Below are positions 26,801-41,800 of a stretch of DNA of 64,000 nucleotides, in pieces; the stretch's first letter is position 1, and each line of letters opens with the position of its first letter. The position numbers and the translations under genes are program-made. Below the pieces are notes generated by a model, which did no database searches, was not told the origin of the DNA, and was given only the letters and a program-made list of their open reading frames with translations. Source of the DNA: Trichobilharzia szidati (lineage: Eukaryota > Platyhelminthes > Trematoda > Strigeidida > Schistosomatidae); the NCBI GenBank assembly GCA_944472155.2, contig OX235271.1:84829256-84893255 (forward strand). The letters are read 5' to 3'.

Positions 26801-29800
26801 TCTAATTTCTACCATTTCGTGATTTAGCGTGACCACCAATCAATGTCGTCGGTGGGATAGCCATCCTCACAAGTGCTATCTGGATGGACCTCACTGGTCA
26901 CGACTTCTCACTAGAACTAACTCCAGGAAACTCCAACCTGTAGCAAGCCACTAGCGAGCGTCAGATTAATTTTCTATAGTTTGGTTTGTAAGGGTTAGTT
27001 TTGCTAGAATTCATGAGCCATTGAATCGGGTCCCAGTGGCTGATTGGTAAACGAGCTTGCCTTGTAACCGGAAGGTCCTGGGTTCGAACCCTGATGGTGA
27101 GTGTGTACTGATGATGATTCCCAAACTAGGATGCGGAAACAGCTGTCCAGTACTCCAAAGCTGGTTTTCAATGGTTCCCTAACTGATATCAATCTGTGAT
27201 CAACTCGTAAAGACAGTTGACTTTTACTAAGTAGCTGGCCATCTGTTGAAATGAATGCAACGAAGAGAGTGAAGAGGTTTAACTGCAATGCTTCTGTTCT
27301 TCCCAACGATTGACTTCTATTGGAGTGAAATGCCGGGCGTCCGTTGACATTTAGGCTCTTAGTACAGTTGTGTTTCAACAATATCTAAATGTTAACTTGG
27401 CGTTATTTAGTTCATGGTGAGTAGCAATGGAAATCTGTATATTCACTGAGTTATAGTGTTTCTGCTATGATTTGAACCCACTACTGACTGTTTCAGACTT
27501 CGATGCATTATCTGCTAGGCCACTGGGCCACGAGATCCTCTTCTTCTGGAACTGTTATATGCTGTTATTTTTTGAAATTAATATTTTCCAATCTCCTATT
27601 GATCGACTTAATGGACGGAAATGTTCAGTATCTGTTGACGCATATAAATTAGCTTCACTGGATGACAACTCTTACCCTCTGCATAGAAGGGGATTCTCAT
27701 CTCCTAGTGGATAACAATTTGGCGTTTAGACGATGAGTGCCTAGATTCTAATCTCAGTGAGAACAACATCGCTCACTAGGAAATCTGGTATATCCGACTG
27801 AAGAGTCCTAAATAGGACGAAATGCGCTTTTAGAATTCCACTGCTAGACATCTTTGACCAAAGAAGAAGAAGAGTCCAATTTAGTAAAATCACTAGTTTT
27901 CTTTAAAAATTATCGCGGTATCCACAGATTAGGATTTAAGTGTCAACATCAGGGTTCTGTGTAGCTTGCACAAAAGTGCAGGTGGCAATATTTATATGGA
28001 AGTTTGGATCTCGCTAAAAGAACTCAGTTAATTTAGTAGTTAGAGTCAAAATTTAAAGTCTACACCTCTTGACTGTTGAGAGAATTTCTTCATTATTATT
28101 ATTATTATTATCCTTCTGGGTTCCAAGTGGAAAGTAGTTCCTCAACAGCACATCAGAATTGCTCTTAGTTCGCTGTAGGCATTTGTGGCTGGATCCAATA
28201 TTGCTTTAATTTTTTCCTCACATGATCTCCTGTATGTCACCTTCGGCCCATTACCCAGCTCGTTGTTTCTCATTTAGGTACCATCTGAGGGCCAGGCGCA
28301 CCTTCTTTAGCGTGTGCCCGATCAACCTCCCTTTCCTCCTAGATATTTGTTGAGCAGCAGTCGGTTCTTTGTTGGTTCCTTGGTCTGAGCTACAGCCTAA
28401 AATGTTGTCGATCTTTCTCAACTCTAATTCCAGACAATTAGAGCGAGATTATTTGCTTATCTAATTCAGTAATACATTCCCACTATGATACAGTCATCTT
28501 CTTTTATTTGCCTACAAGCTCCTTCCCCACCAGCCCCTACAAGACATTCCCCTGGCCATATAACTACATATTTTAAGATATGACTTGTGTTCAAATATGT
28601 TTTTATCAAAAGAATTATGTATTTCGGTCTTTATTTAGGTTAACGACAAGAACAGCGTTTTAGTTACGTAATAATACTGTCTTACTCATAAAAAATCAGA
28701 AGTCAAGCTTCTTTCATTTTTGTAAACTGAAAACAGTTCCACTTGGTAGATTGGTTTACTTCTGAGACAGTGAACTGATTGGTCCATATTCAACAGAGGA
28801 CCCACTTTTTGTTCCTCATAGGACTATTTCATTCTACTAATGGAAACCTAAGAGATTTGTTTTCATGAAAAGATACTATTGGGATGGGGAGTAGCAAGAG
28901 GTTGAATCACATGCAGCTCAAATTCTGTTAACTGTCTTTCTTTTCACATAACACAAACATACGGAAGTAATACAAAATATGCACAAAGGGTTAGCTACAC
29001 TCACAATTATGTGATCGTATGCCTAGACACAGTATCGATTCACTTAGAGTGAGTGTTACACATTCAGAAATCAATTCAATTGTTTATTTCATTGATTACG
29101 TTCACTACACCATATGGAGTGATACAATAGCAAAACATTTGTAAATCTGATTTTCTAATCTTATTCCAGTGTTGTCTGTGTCTCTACGCGTGTGTGTGTG
29201 TGTGTGCGAATGTGTGAATGAGAATCTGTGCAGCTGTGTACACCTGTTTGTTGTTTTTCTGTGTTCTTTGTGATTTTGTCTTCTGTTTCTTCGCTTTTTT
29301 TTACTTTATGCGAAAACTTCAGCTGTATGAGCAGTTTTTGTCGTTCAGCTAGTCGGTTTATGGTAGTGGGGGGTGGGGTGGTGTTACTGTTCACCTTTGA
29401 GATAAGAAACAAAAGGAATTTGTCCACTTAGCGTGCTAAGTACTAAATGTGCGTATTCAGACTGAATTGAAAGCAAGTGTTTTTCACAAAATACAATGAA
29501 CAGTTTACTTTCTCACTATTACAAAATAATATGATGAAATATGTTCATATGTGTTGTAAAATAACGATGAGAAAAAGTTGACTTTTTTATTTCATATGAA
29601 TAAAATAATGAGCTCACAAACACACACGCACATACACACACATTCATACATGGCCACACTTCTGTGACCTTGTTGCCTTCGAATTATTTCCTATAATCCG
29701 GAAATCGGGAAGTGTACATTTACAGCATACTAGCTGTTGAGTAAACGAATTGGTAGAAGTTAGAGTTCATGGGCGATTGGATCGGGTCCCAGTGGCTGAA

Positions 29801-32800
29801 TTGTATACCAGCTAGACTTGTAATCGGAAGGTCTCGGATTCGAAACCTAGTGGATGAGTACTGCCGATGATCCCGAAAAAAAGCTGGCGAAACAGCTGTC
29901 CAGTACTCCCTCGTGGTTTCAATGGTTCTCTAACTGATATCGATCCATGGGCAAACTCGAAAAACAAATGAAATCTTTACAAATCAACTCTTGGAAAGTA
30001 AACGATATTAGTTATGAAGTTCTTTTGTCACAATTTTCGTAGCTTATGATAGGATCAGTCAGCTACTATCACCGATGACCTTTCTGATTATGATAAACTG
30101 AGTCGTGCAACAGACCGTGGCAGGGAGAAAGAGAAGCCAGGCATACGTTGGACCAATATGACGAATCTAAAAGATCTGATACTTACTAGCGACTGGTCCG
30201 ATTCAGGCAGTGACCTGGGGTTCTAGTGGGAAGCCGTGACTAGTAGGGTACAACAGCTTGAAGATGAGGCAGTAACTCATTGAAGAAGACATTGCGAAAT
30301 GGTCGCGCTATGTCGTGAACTGATAGAAGTTAGAATTCATGGGTTATTGGGTCGGATCCCAGTGGCTCAATGGTCTACGAGCTTGCCTTGTAACGAGAAG
30401 GTCCTGGGTTCGAACCCCGATGGAGGCGTACTGATGAAGAGTCCCAAACTAGGCTGATGAACCAGCTGTCCGGTACACTCTAATGTCAGCTCATAATGAA
30501 ATCCTCCATGAGATCTGGACTTTTTGGATGATTTATCTCTAATGTCGTTCAGACTCGTAGATCCACAGGCAAAACCCAACAGCTGAATAGAAAAGGTGGC
30601 GAAAACATGACTTCAGGTGATAGAGAAGAAAAATCAGCACTAATCACCATCATCAGGCGGAATTTGAACGATGTCATCTGTTTCACTTGCCTAGTTAGCA
30701 TCGTTTTACCTAAAAGCTATAAAATGCATGGCAATGTAAAATGAACGAAATATTCCCCAACTGAGTAATAATAAAAAAGACGTAAACAGCGAAGAAAATT
30801 TTCTTTTCGACAATTCATTTTCATAAGCTGTACGAACGTAATTATCTTTAACAAAGAAATCATAATACCAATCGGATATTGGAAAAAAATTTGACCTCGG
30901 GAAAAGGTATCACGTAAAGAGAGGTGTAACCTAGAGGGAGTGACTAATTGGAATTTAGAAAAGAGGCAGAAGTTGGCACGACGTATTATGTGTGAGAAAA
31001 TGACTAATTGGTACGGTTGTGTAGAGTGGACAAGAGCTAGTGGAAAGACGATAAAGTGTTTTATATGAAATCTGTAGGAAAACGCAATGTTATCAATAAA
31101 CAGTAGTAGAGTGATAATAAAATAAGGCTGATGAAAGCAATAACGATAATAAAATAATAATAATAATGATAGTAGACTTACATAATAAAAAGAAGCAAAA
31201 TTGTAATGAGAAAGTTACTCTGGCCATGGTAGGGCAAGTGAAGATATGTAGTGCTTTTGAATGCAGAGTTCCGGTTTCAGATCCCGAAAAGCCAATGATT
31301 CAGCTGTGAACAGATGGCGTGTTCGAAGTCCTTTCATACAGTATTTAAGGACTTGGAATACGCTGCGAAACCGATGAGGATGTAAAAGCAGACGAGAATC
31401 GGTAGAAGAATCATGACAGACCTTCATTAATCTGAAGTCAGTGTGGAAATCTACTTTAATTAGTATTAGGAACAAGGTTCGAATTTTCAACACCAATGTC
31501 AGGTCACTACTTCCTCCATATGGTTAAGAGACTTGATGCGAACGTTACGAAAAGCTTTTTCAACAGGCTACTGCAGACTTTCACTTATTATTATTATTGT
31601 ATCCTTTAATTCCTTGAGGAACATAGGGCTTCAGCCGTGCGGCTCCATTACGTTCGGTTCTCTGCTAGAGTCTTCACCTGGCTCCAAGTCTGCCCACAAG
31701 TTTTCATCTCCTCTTCACATGACCTCCTCTAAGTCACCCTTGGACGACCAACTCGCCGCTTCCCTTTCAGGTTCCACTCGAGCAATGGCTTGTCCAGTGT
31801 GGTCACTTGATGGTTTCCTCAGAGTATGGCCAATCCATTTCCATTTCTTCCTGCATATTTGTTTCACAATCGGTTCCTGGTTGGTTCGCTCATTGCCAGA
31901 GATCTCTGTTGCTGATCTTTTCTGGCCATCTGATCTTGAATATTGAGCGAAGACAACAGGTATGTAGTTTGTTTCAGATGCTCTTTATGACGCGCTGGCC
32001 AAGTCTCTGATCCGTATAGTAGCACTGACTTCACATTGGAGTTGAAAATCCGGATCTTATTTTTCATACTGTGTGCTGTTGACCTCCTCACAGACTTGAG
32101 AGTAATAAAAGCTTGTCTTGCTTTCCCGATTCTTGCTTTGATATCCTGGTCAGTTCTGCCTGTAGTTGAGATGATGCATCCCAGGTAGGTAAAAGATGTT
32201 GTTTCCTTCAGGTTCCTCCCATTTATGCTGATCGTTGTCTGTTGTTGTTGTTGTTCTTGTCCAGGAATCTTTATCTCCTCTGTTTTCTCTATGTTCACCT
32301 GAAGTCCTATCTTTGATGCTTCTTCTGCCAACTTGTTACTTTTCGCTTGCATGTCTTCCAGTTTGTGGGAAATCAGACATATATCATCGGCGAAGCCCAG
32401 ATTCTCCAAGTTTTTTGTGTGAGTCCATTTTATTCCTGTTTCCTCATTGCCCGCTGTTTGTCACATTATCCAGTCTACTGCAGACTTTCACTAACACTTG
32501 GAAATTAAGTGGTCAAAAGCGTTAAGCAGCAAGGAACTCTAGCAATGAGTCGAAGAAAAGACTACTGCTCAGTGGATATGCATATGTTGAAGAGACTGTT
32601 GACTTAAGTCATACGCTAGGCACGCCTTTGAGTGGAACCGGAATGAGGAAGGAAGAGTTGGGCATCCAACGTTGACATGATAATCGTGTGAAAATGAAAT
32701 GAAAGACTATAATAAAACAGAGTAAAATGGAGATGAATTTCTGAAGTCTTACGTCTCACTAAAAACTCAAAGAAATAATAATAATGTATCAACTTGTTAC

Positions 32801-35800
32801 CTTTAACTGTTAACTGTCAAATATTATAAACAGGCCGAATTTCATGGGAGCAATGCTGTTTTGCACTAACGAAACCGATAGCCATGGATTCTTTGTTAAT
32901 AAGGCATATTTATTAAAATTGGTTTCATACTTTATCAAAGTATCTCACATAAAACTCTAATTCATGTTTCAGAAATCATTTCCTGAACAGTGTAATAACT
33001 CTCTTTCTTTTTCCAAAATCTCATTATTCATCGTCCTTTCTGCCTTAAAGAATAGTCGAAATGGTCGGACTCAATTTTGTTACATTTAGTTTGATTCTTT
33101 CCAAGAGTGAGAAACAAAGCAGTTTTTCATTACTGTTTGACCTGAAGAAACTTTAAAAGTATCCACTTTTTCTGTTTCATGATACTTTCGTATGTGTATG
33201 TAGCAAAATTTAAAGGTGTTTCCCTAAAATGTAAAAATCACAGGGACAAATTGTGTTGTTTTATCTAAAATGCATCAAATACCGAAATCTGAGATAATAT
33301 AGAACATTATTACACAACATCTTAACTCTTTACACTGATCATCAGAAAAACGCGTTTTTTTATTGGTTGGAGGATTTCATCATTTACCGACATCAGTTGG
33401 AGATCCATTGGAAAACCAGCTGGGAGTACTGGACAGCTGTTTCGCCAGCCTAGTTTGGGGCTCTTCATCAGTACTCACCCACCGCCACGGTTTGAACGCA
33501 GGACCTTCTGGTTACAAGGCGAACTAGCTTGTACACCATTAAGCCACTGAGGCCCAATCCAATGGCCAGCCCATGAATTCTAACTTTGGCCAATTCACGA
33601 CATAGCGCTGCCAGTAGGGTATAGCAGGTTGTAGATGACAGCATTTACTCACCGAAGAAGACATTGCTAAGTGGTCCCACTACGTCATGAATTGGCAGAA
33701 GTTGGGAGTCACGGGCTGGCCATTGGATCGGGTCTCAGTGGCTTAATGGTCTACGAGCTCCCCTTGTAACCAGAAGATCCTGGGTTCGAATTGTGGTGGT
33801 TGGTGAGTACTAATGAAGAGTCCCAAACTAGGATGAAACAGCTGTCCAGTATTCTCTGGTGGTTTTCCAGCGGTTCTCTAACTGGTGTCAGCTCATGATA
33901 AAATCCTTCAAGTAATCAAACAAACTCCCTACAAAACCAATATTGAAAACACACTCCTTCACAATAAGGCGGCAACAGTTTAGAACCTTAAGAAGTTAGC
34001 TGTTACAGAAATATTCCCTCCTTTACGATTCAGAAATGTCCTTGAATTCACCAGATACAAAAGCTTCATGTTTTATTTTTAACAACACAGACATGAAGAA
34101 TACCAAAGTGTATTCTCACAGTAGATTTTAAAGATCCAACCAACAAAAAGAAAAAGAAATTTTTTTTTGAAAATGAAATCTTGATAAATTTGTTTTACAC
34201 GACATTTAGAAAGCAAAAATCACGAGAACTCTTTTCCCCTTTTCCCTCTGTCTTCCACTCACCTTGTCTGTGGTCTTGTTTTTGCATTTTTCGCATGTGA
34301 TACCCTGTCTGATCTACGTCAACTGGATCAAGAAAGATACACGAAAAGAAAAATGGTATTAGTAATAATAATAATATTATTATTAAGATTCTTTCACATC
34401 CATAGCAGCTGACTTTGTAAAATATTTCATATGCACACACACTCACATGTGAACAATTTGGCTGTTATTCATCAGAAAATTATGCGTCGAATTAGTTTAA
34501 GTAGAACAGGAAGTTTGATACTAGCTATCAAGTAAGGCACTAGTAAAATAGTGTCTTATGTAGTCTTATGTAACTACCATTTCTCAGATCATTAGCGGTA
34601 TGCAACAAAGATCATGTACAATGACGAAAAGAGAAGATGACATTTTTGTTGAACATTAGTTGTTTTTAACAGCTGTCTCAGTTCACTATAAATAACGTTA
34701 TTTCAGTGTATGAAAGTTTTCTGTCCGCTTTAGAGAGCAACAGATTACAAACAGAAGGACAGTTTCAGAAACTTACTGAGGTGGGATGGAGGTAGAATTC
34801 ACTTAAATGTAGATGAGTATTACAGTATGCAAGAATTAATTTGTAGGGATTGCATTTGTTTTAAAGTTTAACCACGGATTGATATCAGTTAGTGGAGTAA
34901 TGGACAGATATTTCGTCCTTGTTTGGGACTCATCGGTACTACGCACCTACCAATCGGGGCTTGAACTCAGGACCTGGGACTCAACTGTTAAACTGGTACA
35001 CAAACATATGTACTGAATGTATAAATCGGAACAGAACTATCTTAATAGAGTAATCATTACTTTTCTGACAAATTCTTGTTCCGCCACTGTTCCCTTTAGT
35101 CAGTATAGTTTGTCAGCATAATGTTATATGTATGTCTTCAACTTATCAGAAATGAATAACTTACAAATAGGCAAAAATAAAGTGCAAAAGAATGTCAGAT
35201 CACTGAGCTTCATGGTTCATAAAAGACTCAGGGAGATAAATATCATCAATAATATATTTAAAAAGGAACAGTCTTGAAAGAATAAGGAACCATTCCGTTT
35301 AATTTCAGACCAATAATAATTTTGGTTGTACATTACATGAAGAACCAACACATATTAGAGATTTTTTAAACTCAATTTAGATTTTCCCGTCGATTGATTG
35401 GACCGAAGTGCTTGGTCTCAGGTTGACATGTCGGCTGTTTGCGCAGATGCTTCGATGACGTCTGGTCATGTAACTTGAAGTCAATTGGTGGATGGTGACA
35501 CCTTGGTGTTTGAATCTATGAACACTGGGTTCGATGCTTGGTGGGAACACCATCACTCATTCGGGATTGCGGGTATATCCAGTTGACGAATCCCAAAATG
35601 GGACGAAATGCGCATCCTGCATTCCACTGCCAGTCACCACCCATCAATTGACTAAAAGTTAATGATCATTGAAGTATCAATCTCTAGCGTATTAAGGGTT
35701 ACTGGATGGGTGTTCTGAAGCTGTAATGAGGTGTGGTGGCTGTCAACCACTATGCCAAGAATGAAGTGGACGCTCGCTTAAGACATTGGTTTCATATTGG

Positions 35801-38800
35801 CTTCATATCACAAATCGTCAGAAGTTAGAATTCACGAGGTTTTACATTCCGAGCCGACTGATTGTATGGTCAGTGAGCTTGGTTTATTCACCATGAAAGA
35901 TCCAGGATTTCATCCTTGGTAGAACCGTCATTGTACACTGCTGTAAATTTCTATACTAGGACGGAAAAGCTATCCAGTGCTTACTGGTTTTCAATGATTC
36001 TACAACTGCTGTTGTCTCATGATGAAATCTAAATTAAAACTAATCCGAATGCTTACAAAAACCCACAATCTAAATGATTGTTTGTCTTGGTAAGTTGATT
36101 TGATGATAAAAAACTAACTTCCTAAACAAATAATTATCAGGTTAGATTCAATCATGAAGTGACATCAGTTATAGAATGATTGAAAAGCAAGGAGTACTGA
36201 ACAGCAGCTTCGTCTTAATTAGCATCTATGACCTCACTGTGGATTGAACCCAGTACCTTCCAACGTAACAGTTTTATTGCAAGAAAAAATAGTTGTTTTA
36301 ATGTAAAAAACTTAAGGCCTAATTGTCTAGTAGTTTTAGAATGTTAATCAGAATTCAATCATTCTATTCACTAGGTGTCAACACTGTTCATTTTGATATA
36401 AACTATCTTTATAATTCTAGTGGAACTCTAATGGCTGGTTCATTTAATAATCGTTTTCTATGATTGGACACCAGTTACTAGTGTTATGCATCTAGTCCTT
36501 TCTTTGTTGCAGACTGAATTCTATCAGTCAGGTTTGCAATGTGGCTATCATTCTAGATAGCTCGCCATCACGGTGCACATTGATTCGATGATATTAGATG
36601 GTTGGAGGCAATAGGAAGGAAGCCTTACTCGACCTAGGTTTCGTGCTAGTTGATACTGACCGGTCACCAAGGCATATCTGCAACCTTGAAGGAACTCATG
36701 TCCCTTCTGAGATTCGAACCCACGTCACCCAGTGCCGCCTGTAGTCAGAGACGTTACCATTGAGCTATTCGGGACCACGATTGACCTCCTGTAGGACTAA
36801 CTAGTGTTATGTATCTAGTCCTTTCTTTGGTGCAGACTGAATTCTATCAGTCTATCAGTCTACCGTTTTCTGGTCAAAAGCTTCCAGGAGATTACTTTAT
36901 GTCATGCTAAGAATTACTCCTACATCTAACGACTTTTGAGAATGTTTAACCTTAGTGTCATAGTCACGCAGCACTTAATATAACCCAGAAATCACGCAGT
37001 AATTCCATATCTTCATTAACTTTAGCATTCAACAATGATATTGTCTTTCCAGTTAATTATATTTATTATTATTATTGTATCCTTTAATTCCTGGAGGAAC
37101 ATAGGGCTTCAGCCGTGCGTCTCCATTGAGTTCGGTTCTCTGCTAGAATCTTCACCTGGCTCCATGTCTGCCCACACATTTTCATCTCCTCTTCACATGA
37201 CCTCCTCCAAGTCACCCTCTCACTGACGACCAACTCGCCGCTTCCCTTTCGGGTTCCACTCGAGCAATGGCTTGTCTAGTGATATCACTTAATGGTTTCG
37301 AGTTAATGATTCTGTTAAAATTTCACTCGCTATTATTATTATTATTATCAAACTTTAGCAATACTTAACGTGTTCTTGTTTTTCTCAATAAATTAATTTA
37401 GCTCACAACAGTGATATACTGGCTTCTGGAAGTAAACGACCCGATTGGACTATATTAGGTAAAGTAACAGACAAGGGTGAAACTGTTCTATTTAAAGAGA
37501 AATTCTTTGACTGGCCTGATACTTCACGTGTTCAACTGAAGTCATTAAAACCAGGAAAATCAGCTTCTATGGAGGTAATGTTTTTAATAAATTAATTGTA
37601 TTTGTTGATGTTTTGTTTTCTATAAAGAGGATAATATATTATTATCATTCCTCAAGTTGAACACCGGACTTCCACAGCAGATCATCATTGTTCTTTGTGG
37701 ATATTTTAGCTGGATTTACCGTTGTCTAGAAACGTTTATTCCCACTTCACATTGTCTGATCCATGTCACTGTCGGACATACACCAAACTCGTCATTTCTC
37801 ATTCGGGTTTCAATTAACTTTCTAGGATGTAATATCACTCAGCGGTCTCCATTATTATTATTATTCCTTTGAGTTCGGAGTGGAACAAGGGCTTCAATAA
37901 CACATCTCCACTTTGTCCTATCTTCTACTGTCCTCTTCAGCTTGGACCATGACTGCCCACAATCTCTCACCTCCTCCTCACACGATCTCCTCCATGTCAC
38001 CCTAAGACGACCCACTTGTAGCTTCCAACTGGGATTTCACTCGAGCAGTGAACTGGCACGCGTTGTCACTCGACGGCCTCCTCAATGTACGCCCGATTCA
38101 TCCATCTACATTTTCTCCTACTTATCTGTTTGGCAATCAGCTCTTGCTTGGTTAATTCCACTTCAGAGTTTCTTGTTACTTATTCTTTCTGGCCAGCCAT
38201 CTGATCTTCAGTATGGGGCCAGAGAAGATGGCAGCTATTGGTGAAAGTCTGCAACCTCTAGGAAATCCTTTTCGTGACATGCTGACCAAGCTTCTGACGC
38301 GTGAAGAAGGACAGACTTGACATTGGTGTTGAAAATCCGAATCTTGTTGTTTATGCTGAGTAAAGAAGATTTTCAAACTGGTTCCAGGTTGATGGAGGCG
38401 TAGCTTGCTCTTCTGATTCTGGCTGGCTGGCTTTGACATCTTCATCCGTTCCGAGTGCCTGTGGTTGAAACGATGTTTCCTGGCTGGATAAGTGAAGGAA
38501 GTAACCGCTGTCAAATCTCTCCCGTTGATGGTGATTGGTGCTGGTTGTTGTTATTCATGTTGGTTGGTTGGTTATCTTCGTTACCTCCGTCTTCTCAATG
38601 TTCACCTGAATTCCTGTCTTCGCTGCCAGCTTCTTCAGCCAGTCTGTTGGTTTTCGCCTGCCTGTAAGTCTTCGAGTTTGTGTGACATTAAACATAAGTC
38701 ATTCACGTGAGAAATCCAGATCTTCTTCTCCTGACTCCTCGCTCCACACAGTCTGACGCATAATCCAATCCATCACAATTAAGAATATCATCGGCGAAAA

Positions 38801-41800
38801 TAGCCAGCCAGCTTGTCTTTCTCCTGTGTTCACTTCGAATACCTCGCTGAGTTTTCAATTGTGGATCACCTGACACGGGGCATTGTCATATAGCTAGCTG
38901 TTGGATGAGACTGATGATGACTTGAGTTGCACCGTCCTGTTGAAGGAGTTTCCAAATTATATCTCGTTCAACTTTATCCGGTGAAGGCCTTTTCGAAGTC
39001 CATGAAGTTGAGGTAGAGAGAGGTTTGCCTGCCATTCTATGCTTTGTTCCGTGATGATGACGATGCGTAGAGTTGCAATTTGATTAGCATATGATTTGCC
39101 TTTCCTGCATTCAGCTTGTTCCGGGTCGGTGGAGTTCTGTACCAAGTGCATCTTTTATTCCCTCCAGGATGATGCGACTTAGTAGTTTACTTGGCGTGGA
39201 CAAGAGCATTATTCCACGCCAGTTCTTGTCGAGTGAGGAGTCGGTCGCGCTTCTTTGGCAGCTTGACAGGGCAGCCAATTTTTATTCCAGTCGTTAGGTA
39301 CCTTTCCTCCCTTTCAAATCTCCACAGTGTCTGTCAAGTGGACCTCCATTTCCATTTGGATATTTGTTAGGTGATAGGTTCTTAGTTTACCCCTTATCCT
39401 TTTCGGTAAGGTGACCATCTGATCTTCATTATTGAGGTATCAAAGGCAGCTGTTGATGACAGTCTGCAACCGCTTGTTAGAAATGTTTTCCTGGCCTTTT
39501 ACAAACAAACTGCTTGTTATTTCAGAAGCAATAGATATTTTTGAAGAAAAAGCTATAATCTGTGTCATTTCTTTACCATAAACTGACTTTAGAAGATTAT
39601 GTAGAAATGTGGGACCCACTTGATATGTATACTGGGAGTGGTGTTAGGAGATAGCAGTCATTAATTTTCAGTCGACAATGAATTGACACTTACCCTGAAA
39701 ACTGAATTAACAGTACAGAGAATAAATCAAGATTTCAGAGTCAAAATAATGTATAGCTTCACAGACAGCAAAATAATCTTTCTGAGATGATATGATATTG
39801 TATTCCTGTTATATCTGCTGTTGTATTCTAAGAGTTCAATACTCAGAAGTACTAGACAGTTCGACTGAAGACTAGACACTGATCAGTTCAACTAATTCAG
39901 TCCGGGAGAAATGAAGACAGACTGGTCCCATCCGGTAGGAACAATTCATTCTATTAGATTTAAGTACATTACGTATATATATGTAACGATAGAAGACAAA
40001 GGCAAGGCAACAGATTGTTTATTGAGAAAATCAAGAGGTATTTATAGATTTATATGCACATTATTGTTAGCGGAGAAGCAACCTCTCTTCATTAGTTGTT
40101 TACTTGCTGCGAATTATTCTGTTATCTCTTTGTGGTCGTTTCTCAGAAAATCAAGCCATATATCTGCTAATCATATTTCCACACTTTAACTCCGCTGTGA
40201 TTGGCTGGTGATTTTCTCAAGGTTAAGCTTTGTTATTGTGTTTTTCTCATGCCCCTGATTTGGGACGTGAACATTGAGGGAAATTGTTGTTTACAATTTC
40301 GGTTTGCAGCCAGCTCCTACCACATATGCATTATACAAACTTGGAAACCTAAGCCATTGCAAATTTAAATCAGTTGGTCGTACAAGGTCGAGCTCCAGAG
40401 TTTTCCAATCATATTGTAATAAATATTCTATCTCAGCCTAATGGTTTAGTATGTCTAAACTGGTAAGAGTCAGTGTAAAGATCAGAGAGAGTTCCAAATA
40501 AGGCTCTGTCATTGAAGGAATAGGTCGAGTCGATTCATCAACAATCGAAGCTCAATTCACCCAATGATCAGCTATACATAAAAGCTTTAGTAAATAAATC
40601 CATTCCCTTTTGACATTGTTCTTTTTGTCTTCTTTTGCACAGAGTTCACCTGCCGTCGCTTCATTAGCAATGGAACCGTATTCAGCTGTTGAATTGTATG
40701 ACAGCGCAATCAATAATCCACCTCCACCTCCAAACTTACTGACTCTTGAAGGACGTTATGTTGGTCGAGGTGGTAGAGTATGCCGTTATGAAGATGGTAT
40801 CCTACGACAATTTTGTGTAGAAACAGTTGAACTACGTGTATGGCATGTATCTGAATTTGCTAGATTTGAAATGCCTATAACAAGTCATGGACAATTTCAT
40901 AAAGAAAATACTTATGTTATCCGATGGTCGTATAGAATAGCTCATAGTGAGTAAATTATAAATTTCTTCGCTTTATTGAATTCAGAATTCATTGATATGA
41001 TGTCTTTTTGTTCTGTTGCTTAACTTGTGTCTGTAAATATCTAACTCAGATCAAGAAGATGGTCCAGGTTTGCTTCCTGGCCGGTTCACTTCTAAACCTC
41101 AGCTAACCTGTATTAAGCCCCGAAAAGAGGGAAGGTTTGAAGTGAGGCTAGTGACCCCACCACGTAAAAAAGCACCACCGCTATAGAGACTCCAACGTCG
41201 CCTAGCTTACTAGCCGGGGCATGGAATGTCTGCATCGTGTTTCAGGCCGTATGGCTGCTCAAACTGAAAAATAAGTGGAAAGATATAGCATAAAAGTGTT
41301 GCGAATCTGTGAGAGCAGATGGAATATATGAGGACTCTCGTAATTATTAACTGATAAGCCAGTAATTTACTCCAGTCACCCAGACGATAACCATGAACAC
41401 ACTGAGGAAGTGGCTATAATGATAGCACCAACACTGGCCAAAGCACTTATGCAGTGCGAATCAGTCTCCTCTAGGATAATGGCAGCAAGATTCAACTCAA
41501 AAGGAAGGAAGGCTACAATTATCTAATGCTATGCACCTACAAACAACTTGGGACTAGAGAAGAATGAAGATTTCTATCGACAGCTTTCGACAGTAACCGT
41601 TAACACCTAAGATGGTGACATCCATATCTTAATGTGTGATATGAATACTAGACTGGGAGCAGACAATACACTGTCCCTCCTTCATACAAATACATCGGTT
41701 TTTCAGTTTTATTTGAACTTTTATTTCTCCTCGGAAAAATCACGAATTCTCCAGAAATTCAAGATTAAATAGCTTAAATATACGTTGGATTTTGTCACAA

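Noticed and set aside
29161..29431. Frames on both strands over the TG repeat
   Set aside because: Low-complexity sequence with no motif; typical artefact of a microsatellite.
37035..38710. Several + strand frames of 60-110 codons
   Set aside because: They are antisense to the RTE-like LINE and repeat the same antisense words (for example [11 protein letters not shown]) as other copies.
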